From assembly GCA_964359095.1 (NCBI GenBank), contig CAYHRJ010000050.1, positions 1 through 7,166 on the forward strand: DNA of 7,166 nucleotides, in the 5' to 3' direction. Positions within the stretch are counted from its first letter, which is position 1. Each line of letters begins with the position of its first letter. This DNA is from JACRJW01 sp964359095 (GTDB lineage: Bacteria; Patescibacteriota; Patescibacteriia; UBA9934; GWF2-40-263). Shown here piece by piece: positions 1 to 5,186 of this stretch. The translations under genes and the position numbers were made by a program. The notes beneath the pieces are model-generated. The model saw nothing but the letters and a program-made list of their open reading frames with translations. It had not been told where the DNA came from and did not search any database.

Positions 1-633
1 CCGCCATGTCACGTAGAGGTTTGACTGGCGCGAGGGATCCAACACTTTGTAGGGCGTCGGGTCGGGCTGTCCATTGCCATCGAGATCCGCGTAGACCTCG
101 ATGAAGCCGGATGGAACACCTGGCGGAGTCCAGACCGGAGTCGGGATCCCGTGGTTCATGACGATCACCCTTGCTGTCGACGTTCCGCCACAGCGATCTC
201 GTGACGCCTTCTCGTCGAGCGCCGTCACGTGGAGCGTGTCAGCCTCGGGAATCTTGTAGATTGAGACCAGTGACGGCCGCGAGACGGTCTGGTAGGACGC
301 ACCGCCGACCACCGCGAAGGTGGTACGGGCAGGAGGAACAGGAACGGGTGCGGGTACCGCTGAGGTCGAGGCGATCCGCTCGCGCGCGAGCCTGGCGACC
401 GAATCGCTGACATCCGCCAGACGCGCGAGGATCTCCACGTCCGTGGCCTGTGCCTCGTCGAGTCGCTCGCCGATCTCAGCCTGCACGGCCTCGATCTGTG
501 CGAACCTGGGTTCGCTCATGCACGCGGCGATCGCGGCCTGCGACTTGTAGCGATCCATGCAGGACTTGGCGAGATCCTGCGAGTCGTCTGCCATGGCTAC
601 CGAGAAGGAGAGAATGGAGAGAAGAAGGGTCAT
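1..633 (-). CDS. Secreted protein of unknown function, 3' end beyond window
   Basis: This frame stays open for 211 codons from the ATG at 633 to the window edge, so the C-terminus is missing. The start is supported by AAGGA at 640-644, six bases upstream. Residues 1-15 (MTLLLSILSFSVAMA) look like a short Sec signal peptide with an AMA cleavage site, but there is no Lys or Arg in its n-region. The mature protein begins with a pair of cysteines (C25, C38) and then a charged, Ala/Leu-rich probable coiled coil (about residues 45-88). A Pro/Val-rich linker (about 93-101, VPAPVPVPP) leads to a beta-rich C-terminal part with C148 and a DLDGNGQPD stretch (183-191) that resembles calcium-binding loops of the dockerin or thrombospondin type-3 kind. 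I do not recognise the family. It follows the putative lipoprotein gene by 84 bp and may share its transcript. An extracellular or periplasmic location is inferred from the signal peptide. Confidence 0.8.
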   Translation of the reverse strand, partial: MTLLLSILSFSVAMADDSQDLAKSCMDRYKSQAAIAACMSEPRFAQIEAVQAEIGERLDEAQATDVEILARLADVSDSVARLARERIASTSAVPAPVPVPPARTTFAVVGGASYQTVSRPSLVSIYKIPEADTLHVTALDEKASRDRCGGTSTARVIVMNHGIPTPVWTPPGVPSGFIEVYADLDGNGQPDPTPYKVLDPSRQSNLYVTWR

Positions 634-717
634 CTGAAATCCTTTTGGTCGCGCTCTGCGCAACCACATGAGAGGTGAATCTCCGTGGTCAGCGCGAGCG
701 AATTCTCGACTGACCTT
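634..717 (-). other. Intergenic hairpin without U-tract
   Basis: Between the two exported-protein genes lies an inverted repeat with arms GGTCAG (687-692) and CTGACC (710-715). Inside them is a second pair, CGAG/CTCG, separated by a six-base loop. Read on the minus strand, the hairpin begins five bases after the lipoprotein stop codon. No T-run follows it, so it is not a convincing intrinsic terminator. It could be an mRNA-stabilising or processing structure between co-transcribed genes. I see no clear promoter for the downstream gene here. Confidence 0.4.
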
Positions 718-1185
718 CTACTTGAGCGCCGCGAATGCACGGCCTGCATCGATCTCGGCGCAGGCTGCCTGCTCTGCAACCGACACACGGTCGCGTCCTT
801 CGGGACACGGAACGATCTTGCCGTCTCCGGCAGGAACGCTCGCGACTACGGTCGTGCCGAGCGTTGGGAGTGAAGACCCAGCGCCCGTTCCCGTGTACCA
901 GCCGCTCATCGTCGAGACCACATCGGCCGCCGCGTAGCCTCCCGTTCCTGGGTAGACTCCGTAGCTGTTACCGGCCGAGAAGCCGGTGAAATCGTCGCTC
1001 CTCACAAGCGAGACAGGCATATTCTTCTCCATGGCGGTGTCCGCCAGGTCGAAGGAACGCTGTGCGTCGACGATCTCCGTCGCGCCTTTCGCGGTGCCGA
1101 AGTAGGTCACCACCGGCGACTCTTCGCCTACCGGCTTGTGGATGATTGCGCAGCCCACGAGGGCCGCGAGGATGAGCAGATGCAT
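718..1185 (-). CDS. Putative small lipoprotein of unknown function (155 aa)
   Basis: I chose the ATG at 1185 because AAGGAG (1192-1197) stands six bases upstream and a strong promoter (TTGACA-17-TATTTT) predicts a start of transcription near 1207. A longer reading up to 1404 would run through the promoter and the inverted repeats. The N-terminus MHLLILAALVGC ends in LVGC, which fits a lipobox with Cys12 as the lipidated residue, though the n-region lacks Lys and Arg and is very short. The rest is a soluble protein rich in Gly, Ser, Thr and Tyr in the middle (about 64-104, with repeated GTG/GTGAG patterns). It has two further cysteines (C127, C142) near the C-terminus that could form a disulfide. 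No known domain is recognisable. A plain secreted protein is the alternative if the lipobox is not used. Confidence 0.75.
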   Translation of the reverse strand: MHLLILAALVGCAIIHKPVGEESPVVTYFGTAKGATEIVDAQRSFDLADTAMEKNMPVSLVRSDDFTGFSAGNSYGVYPGTGGYAAADVVSTMSGWYTGTGAGSSLPTLGTTVVASVPAGDGKIVPCPEGRDRVSVAEQAACAEIDAGRAFAALK

Positions 1186-1191
1186 GGTGTT

Positions 1192-1198
1192 CTCCTTT
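1192..1198 (-). promoter_or_regulatory. Ribosome binding site of the putative lipoprotein gene
   Basis: AAAGGAG on the minus strand, six bases before the ATG at 1185. This near-consensus Shine-Dalgarno decides the start in favour of the 155-aa reading. Confidence 0.8.
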
Positions 1199-1213
1199 GA
1201 AAAGAACGAAACA

Positions 1214-1242
1214 AAATACCATAAAAACGGCATTTTGTCAAT
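1214..1242 (-). promoter_or_regulatory. Sigma70-type promoter of the putative lipoprotein gene
   Basis: On the minus strand a perfect -35 box TTGACA (1237-1242) is followed after exactly 17 bp by TATTTT (1214-1219), which matches four of six -10 consensus positions. The spacer and surroundings are AT-rich, in contrast with the GC-rich genes around them. Transcription would start near 1207, giving an untranslated leader of about 20 nt before the ATG at 1185. Confidence 0.75.
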
Positions 1243-1271
1243 GAAACACACATAAAAGCCCATTAAACAAT

Positions 1272-1341
1272 GAGATCCTTCGACTCCTCGATGCATCGTC
1301 GCTCTCCTCGAGTCTGAGCGACCTCGGAGTCGAAGACAGGA
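1272..1341. repeat. Nested imperfect palindrome, possible dispersed repeat unit
   Basis: The outer arms are CTTCGACTCC (1278-1287) and GGAGTCGAAG (1326-1335), a perfect 10-bp match. The inner arms are GTCGCTC (1298-1304) and GAGCGAC (1316-1322), with CTCGAG at the centre. Flanking ATCC (1275-1278) and AGGAT (1338-1342) extend the symmetry imperfectly. From memory, the ATCCTTCGACT...AGGATGACA layout resembles small dispersed palindromic elements common in some environmental bacterial genomes. Only one copy is present in this window, so the repeat status is unproven. Confidence 0.55.
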
Positions 1342-1387
1342 TGACAGAGTCAACAAAACGTGAATCACGTTGTTGTTGGCTCTGTCA
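1342..1387. repeat. Long imperfect inverted repeat (stem-loop)
   Basis: TGACAGAG (1342-1349) pairs with CTCTGTCA (1380-1387), and the pairing continues through CAACA/TGTTG to AACGTG/CACGTT around a three-base loop. It shows one mismatch and a two-base bulge, so nearly the whole 46-bp segment folds into one hairpin. It stands directly downstream of the membrane-protein terminator (minus-strand direction) and abuts the nested palindrome at 1272-1341. Confidence 0.7.
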
Positions 1388-1419
1388 ATAGAAAAGCGGC
1401 TCATCGTGAGATGAACCGC
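1388..1419 (-). terminator. Intrinsic terminator after the membrane-protein gene
   Basis: On the minus strand the arms GCGGTTCATC (1410-1419) and GATGAGCCGC (1396-1405) form a 10-bp stem, with one G-U wobble, around a TCAC loop. It is followed immediately by TTTTCTATT. The wobble is good pairing only in minus-strand RNA, which supports this direction. It lies 21 bp after the stop codon of the gene at 1441-3531. Confidence 0.85.
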
Positions 1420-1440
1420 CGTGTGGAAACTCGGGCTACC

Positions 1441-3531
1441 CTATGGGCAGTTGAGTTGCCTGCGCTGATAGTGTGAGATCAGCTTGTCGTCGCAGATGCT
1501 CGGTCGCTTCTGCACGGTGGGAACAGGTACCGGAGTCGTCACCGTGACCGGAGCAGGCGCCACAGGATCTCGTGTGAACCTGAAGTTCATTGGAGTCCCT
1601 GAGCAGACGATTCCGCCTGCCAGGCACAACGCAATGAGTGCCAGCAGAGGACCGAACCCTGGCGCGGACAGTCCTGCTGCCGTTCCCTCCGGTACCTTGC
1701 GGTACTTGAAGGCGGAGTAGGCCACGCTCAGACCGAGCAACACAGTGAGAAGCAGCGCCAACTGAATCCACTTGGAACTCATGACGAAGCTCACCACGCT
1801 GTCCACGACGCTGTGACTGTCAGCTGGGTTTCCCACGTAGGTGCCATAGACGAGGCCGATCAAGATCGGAAGTACACCGAAAATGATCAACGTCGGCTTG
1901 GCACTATTCGAGACGATCTCCTCAGCCTGCGAGCGGTCGCCTGCTGCAACGAGCCCGATTCCCACTCCAACGCCCAGGAGCGCCGAGATTGGAACGAGGA
2001 TGCGAATGTCCGGTGGGATGTTCAGCATGATGAAGTAGGACGTGAGACCGGTGCAGATCACCAGCCCGAAGGCGGAAATCCTGCGACCGATATCAACGAG
2101 CCAGTCTTCACTTGTCTTGGGGAACAGCGACTTGAGCCAGCCAGTGGCCGCTTGGAAGAGGGGAAAGAACCACGTGACCGCAAAAGCGATCACTCCGGAC
2201 TTCACCGTCAACCAGAGAGCTGTCTCGTTGTCGATGGGCGTTCCACCGTCTGACCCGAGCAGTCCGGCGACGTAGCACTTGCCCGCATACACGAGCATCA
2301 GCACGACGAGGGCCATGGGCAGCAAGACGACCCAGCTCACCGCTGCAATCACAGCGATGGCAATCTTGACGAACACTTGTACCCAGTTCAACCCTCGGTG
2401 AACTGCATCGCGCCGAATCCGACGCACTGTGCGCACAACCTTGGTGTAGAACGGCTGTTCACCGCCAAGCCACTTGTCGATCGCCTCGTTCTCGATCTCT
2501 CTGAGCACATCGATGGAAACCTCTCCCTCCGGTGCGCCATCCTGACCGATACGCGAATGGAACCCTTCACCCAAAAGCTCGTTGACGAACTTGGGATCAG
2601 GCTTGCCCTTGAGCAACGTCTGGATGAGACTCTCGGCTTCTTCATGGTCGAGCCAGTCGAGCTGTCCCGATCGTTGAAACCGCGCCGAAGAACGCATGTA
2701 GGCACGAATGACTTCCCAAGTCTGCGGCGACCACTCTGCGGCCTTGGTTGGTGCGAAGAGCTTCTTGATCTCCTCAAGCCTTGCGGTTTCGACCTGGACA
2801 CCAGATGCTTGAACCATCTGGGCCCACTCGCTCACGGTGTAGAGCCGGACCGGTGAGGTCTGGATAACCCTGGTCGGCGGACCTTGTTGCTGGTTGCGTC
2901 CACCGCCTCCACGCGTTTCTTCCCGGTGAGGATTCCGCGCTTCGTAGTCCGCGATGAACCGTTGGTAGGTAACGTCCAGCACGACCGGGTTTCCCCACGT
3001 CGACATCCGAACAGTACCTTGGTCATCTCGCGCGACTGGGAAGAACGGATGTGCGGCTCCGAACATTGGGTTCTCGATCACCGCGATCATGTCGACCAGC
3101 TTGGTGCGATCCGTTGACGATGCACGGTTTGGCGAGATAGTCCGATCGACCGTTTCGTTGATCTGACGCTCGATCACGTCGCTCGCCGCCTCGCCAATGC
3201 CGATGAGAGCAGGGGCAGACGCCTTGAGAGCGAGACGTACCATGCGCACCATCGGACGTTGGTCGCCTGGCAAAAACTTGTCTGCGCTCTTGCTGAGCAC
3301 TTCGGCCGCAGCCGTCAGCACAACGTGAGGAAGAATCCTGAATCCAGGAATCGCCAGAGACGCTGCGACCAGTGCAGAGTCAGGACCGAACATCTGCTTG
3401 TAGACGCGCTTGACGATCGTGTTTTCGTCTTCCCCAGCAGCAATGCCGGCGTCGATCGCCTTTTTCATCTCTCCTTCGACATGTCGTTCTGCCAACTCGT
3501 TGCCGAGCCTTTCCAGAAGTCCTGACGCCAT
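1441..3531 (-). CDS. Large multi-spanning membrane protein of unknown function (696 aa)
   Basis: The ATG at 3531 is chosen because AGGAGAG (3535-3541) sits just upstream; an in-frame TTG at 3552 has no such signal. The first 380 or so residues are mostly soluble and mixed-charge. They include a hydrophobic stretch near 52-77, a Gly/Gln-rich low-complexity linker near 207-220 (GGGGRNQQQG) and a basic patch just before the membrane part (about 364-378, with several Arg). From about 384 there are some seven hydrophobic segments: 384-416 (long, perhaps two), 441-465, 485-505, 510-530, 546-567, 588-608 and 624-644. The tail is Pro/Val/Thr-rich (about 656-676) and ends in a short basic segment with C680 and C695. 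I recognise no family and no catalytic motif. It is transcribed alone, from its own promoter (3667-3695) to its own terminator (1388-1419). A large cytoplasmic N-domain with a membrane anchor or transport-like part is inferred. Function is unknown. Confidence 0.85.
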   Translation of the reverse strand: MASGLLERLGNELAERHVEGEMKKAIDAGIAAGEDENTIVKRVYKQMFGPDSALVAASLAIPGFRILPHVVLTAAAEVLSKSADKFLPGDQRPMVRMVRLALKASAPALIGIGEAASDVIERQINETVDRTISPNRASSTDRTKLVDMIAVIENPMFGAAHPFFPVARDDQGTVRMSTWGNPVVLDVTYQRFIADYEARNPHREETRGGGGRNQQQGPPTRVIQTSPVRLYTVSEWAQMVQASGVQVETARLEEIKKLFAPTKAAEWSPQTWEVIRAYMRSSARFQRSGQLDWLDHEEAESLIQTLLKGKPDPKFVNELLGEGFHSRIGQDGAPEGEVSIDVLREIENEAIDKWLGGEQPFYTKVVRTVRRIRRDAVHRGLNWVQVFVKIAIAVIAAVSWVVLLPMALVVLMLVYAGKCYVAGLLGSDGGTPIDNETALWLTVKSGVIAFAVTWFFPLFQAATGWLKSLFPKTSEDWLVDIGRRISAFGLVICTGLTSYFIMLNIPPDIRILVPISALLGVGVGIGLVAAGDRSQAEEIVSNSAKPTLIIFGVLPILIGLVYGTYVGNPADSHSVVDSVVSFVMSSKWIQLALLLTVLLGLSVAYSAFKYRKVPEGTAAGLSAPGFGPLLALIALCLAGGIVCSGTPMNFRFTRDPVAPAPVTVTTPVPVPTVQKRPSICDDKLISHYQRRQLNCP

Positions 3532-3534
3532 GAT

Positions 3535-3541
3535 CTCTCCT
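3535..3541 (-). promoter_or_regulatory. Ribosome binding site of the membrane-protein gene
   Basis: AGGAGAG on the minus strand just before the ATG at 3531. It supports the ATG over the in-frame TTG seven codons upstream. Confidence 0.75.
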
Positions 3542-3610
3542 GTGCGGGACAAACCGCATGAAGTTGAAAGGTACGCACCCTGTCAGACGACGAGAGGATT
3601 CCCGCCTATT

Positions 3611-3665
3611 CCAACAGAACAAAAGACCTTCAAAAGTTTGGCTTGCGCCGCACTGAAGAAGGTCT
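3611..3665 (-). terminator. Hairpin with GCAA loop and U-rich tail: terminator or leader attenuator
   Basis: On the minus strand AGACCTTC (3658-3665) pairs with GAAGGTCT (3624-3631). Inside are two more short helices, AGT/ACT and GGC/GCC, separated by symmetric 3x3 and 2x2 internal loops and capped by GCAA, a GNRA tetraloop. The helix runs straight into a U-rich tail (TTTTGTTCTGTT, ending near 3613). It begins about 27 bp after the stop codon of the oxidoreductase, so it can end the Fe-S operon. It also lies in the first bases transcribed from the promoter at 3667-3695, so it may act on the membrane-protein message. The tail is not a pure T-run, which lowers confidence in termination. Confidence 0.55.
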
Positions 3666-3666
3666 G

Positions 3667-3695
3667 TTTATAATCGATTTTTGGTAAAAAGTCAA
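3667..3695 (-). promoter_or_regulatory. Sigma70-type promoter of the membrane-protein gene
   Basis: TTGACT (3690-3695) and TATAAA (3667-3672) on the minus strand are separated by exactly 17 bp; each box matches consensus in five of six positions. The -35 box overlaps the last codon and TGA stop of the oxidoreductase gene. The predicted start of transcription is near 3660, which gives a leader of roughly 130 nt before the ATG at 3531. Confidence 0.7.
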
Positions 3696-4876
3696 GCAAT
3701 CCGTTGTCGGACGGTAACAAAATCAGCCTTTTGTGCTATTCCATCGGTAATAGCTTTGCGATCTTGGTTGCGTCCAATCATCACGCCACCGACCACTCGT
3801 CCTTTACGCTCAAAGATTTGCGTGATGCCGCCTTGTTCAACGGAACCAACGTGATGGATCTGCTCGGCCGCGGCTCGCTCGGCGTCGCCCACAAAAATGA
3901 TTTCGAGTCCAAGCGCGTTTGTCGCATATGAGGACACGAGTCGAAACTCGGTTCGCTCTCCACTCATCGTTTTAGCGACTGTACGTCCTTGGCTCATCGC
4001 GTTCATCCAGTTCCCGGTTTGAATCTGACGCTCGACGATCGGGTCAAAAAATTCTGCAATGTCACCAGCTACGTACACATCCGGTACGTTGGTCTCAAGA
4101 AACGCGTTTGCTTTCACACCGGCTCTTGTTTCAACGCGTGCTTCCCGCATCCAAGAAAAATCTGGTTCGATGCCGATGCCCACGCCCAAGAGATTGATGC
4201 TGTGCTCACCTGTTGTTGTCACGATTCCTGTGAGTTCTTTTTCTCCACGGAGCTCTGTCACCCGAGTATTTGGATGAAGCTCGACTCCAGAATCGGTGAG
4301 ATGTTTTTCAATCAGCGCTCCAGCCTCAGGTTCAAGTGAGCGTGTCCAAAAATGTTGGCCGCGATGAAAGAGGGTTGTGGGGATCTGGAAGTGGGAAAAA
4401 ATATTCAGGTGCTCACAGGCGATAAAGCCGCCGCCAAAAATTCCCGCTCGTACGCTTGTGGATGCCTCGGACAAAAGTTGCACAAGATGATCTGCGTCAT
4501 CAAGCGTCCGCAGATAGGACACACCGCGCAGATCGTGATCAATGGCTCTCACCTCACCGCCGGTCGCGATTAAGAGTTTGTCGTAAGGCAACTCACGACC
4601 ATCAGAGAATCCAACACATTTATTGCGCGGATCAAGATGCACGCAGGTAATCCCGGTAAGCCATTCAATGTTCTGCTCTCCGTACCACGATTCTTTTTTC
4701 AAAAAAACGCGCTCGCGAGAAATTTTTCCTTTAAGATAGTGAGGAAGCAAGACGCGGGAATACAGCGGATGATGTTCTTCGGATACAAGAGTAACTTCAG
4801 CACTCGCATCGCGTTTGCGTAGTTCCTCTGCGGCTGTCGTTCCCGCAACTCCACCACCGATAATGACGTATTTCAT
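3692..4876 (-). CDS. FAD-dependent NAD(P)H:ferredoxin/rubredoxin-type oxidoreductase (394 aa)
   Basis: This is a two-Rossmann-fold flavoprotein of the pyridine nucleotide-disulfide oxidoreductase superfamily, of the NirB-domain / rubredoxin reductase / ferredoxin reductase type. The FAD-binding GGGVAG is at residues 7-12. The HHPLYSRVLLPHYL segment (35-48) is typical of the NirB-like subgroup, ATGG lies at 104-107, and the second FAD contact VYVAGDIAEF is at 267-276. The NAD(P)H fold is marked by GIFGGGFIACE (145-155), where Ala replaces the usual third Gly. No redox-active CxxC pair is present, so a glutathione- or thioredoxin-reductase role is unlikely. Its ATG overlaps the ferredoxin stop codon (ATGA), which suggests translational coupling and makes that ferredoxin the likely electron acceptor. 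The inferred role is cytosolic electron supply for Fe-S assembly. The actual acceptor and the NADH/NADPH preference are not shown by the sequence. Confidence 0.88.
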   Translation of the reverse strand: MKYVIIGGGVAGTTAAEELRKRDASAEVTLVSEEHHPLYSRVLLPHYLKGKISRERVFLKKESWYGEQNIEWLTGITCVHLDPRNKCVGFSDGRELPYDKLLIATGGEVRAIDHDLRGVSYLRTLDDADHLVQLLSEASTSVRAGIFGGGFIACEHLNIFSHFQIPTTLFHRGQHFWTRSLEPEAGALIEKHLTDSGVELHPNTRVTELRGEKELTGIVTTTGEHSINLLGVGIGIEPDFSWMREARVETRAGVKANAFLETNVPDVYVAGDIAEFFDPIVERQIQTGNWMNAMSQGRTVAKTMSGERTEFRLVSSYATNALGLEIIFVGDAERAAAEQIHHVGSVEQGGITQIFERKGRVVGGVMIGRNQDRKAITDGIAQKADFVTVRQRIA

Positions 4877-5142
4877 ACATCAGGAAACAACTGCTTCCAT
4901 TCCTCATCGAAAATAAAGATGGCGAGCGTTGGACAGGACTGCGCGGCGAGAATCATGTTTTCTTTTTCTTCTTCCGTGACTTCAACAATCCGCTCATAGC
5001 TGCGTGGTGTCGGTTCAGCACCGTGATCGAGCACGTAGGCTTTGTTCTCTTCGTTCAGCTGAAACGTCTCAGGCGCAATCGTGACGCACGACGCGGCACC
5101 GATGCATAAGTCTGGGTCTACTTTGATATGGAGACGAGGCAT
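4873..5142 (-). CDS. Small single-cluster ferredoxin (89 aa)
   Basis: A short acidic protein with the layout of monocluster bacterial ferredoxins. The N-terminal cluster motif is C13-IGAAS-C19, and the last ligand is C70 in QSCPTLAI. The canonical CxxCxxC has Ala16 at the middle position, so only three cysteine ligands are visible. In known relatives such proteins carry a [3Fe-4S] cluster or a [4Fe-4S] cluster with an open site. The N-terminal VDPDLCIGA and C-terminal CP-x-x-AI motifs are characteristic of this fold. No Shine-Dalgarno is visible before the ATG; the leader is pyrimidine-rich. It lies 36 bp after nifU and overlaps the reductase gene by ATGA, so it is probably the electron carrier between the reductase and the Fe-S assembly proteins. 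Confidence 0.9.
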   Translation of the reverse strand: MPRLHIKVDPDLCIGAASCVTIAPETFQLNEENKAYVLDHGAEPTPRSYERIVEVTEEEKENMILAAQSCPTLAIFIFDEEWKQLFPDV

Positions 5143-5153
5143 AGGGAAAGTGG

Positions 5154-5186
5154 AAGAGGTTTAAGAAGTACAAGAGGTTTAAGAGG
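5154..5186. repeat. Short tandem repeat across the nifU stop codon
   Basis: A 13-bp unit (AAGAGGTTTAAGA on the + strand) occurs at 5154-5166 and again at 5172-5184, a period of 18 bp. The nifU TAA stop lies inside the second copy. The repeat fills most of the nifU-ferredoxin gap and makes the ferredoxin leader pyrimidine-rich on the coding strand. Confidence 0.7.

Noticed and set aside
687..715. Intrinsic terminator after the putative lipoprotein gene
   Set aside because: The hairpin is good but no T-run follows it in either direction of interest, so it is recorded only as a structure.
1360..1388. Second TTGACA on the minus strand at 1383-1388 as a promoter
   Set aside because: No -10-like box occurs at a suitable distance; the match falls within the arm of the long inverted repeat.
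1186..1404. Longer version of the putative lipoprotein starting near 1404
   Set aside because: The extension runs through two inverted repeats and the TTGACA promoter, has no conserved look, and hides a good Shine-Dalgarno placed correctly for the ATG at 1185.
1272..1419. CRISPR-like repeat region
   Set aside because: The repeats are inverted arms of separate hairpins; there is no direct repeat with regular spacers and no cas gene nearby.
1813..2253. Plus-strand open frame of 146 codons inside the membrane-protein gene
   Set aside because: It is antisense to a well-supported gene, charged and low in hydrophobic residues, with no ribosome binding site or recognisable motif. It is a by-product of the coding strand's codon bias.
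3532..3552. TTG start seven codons upstream of the membrane-protein ATG
   Set aside because: The Shine-Dalgarno AGGAG lies inside this extension and is spaced for the ATG at 3531.
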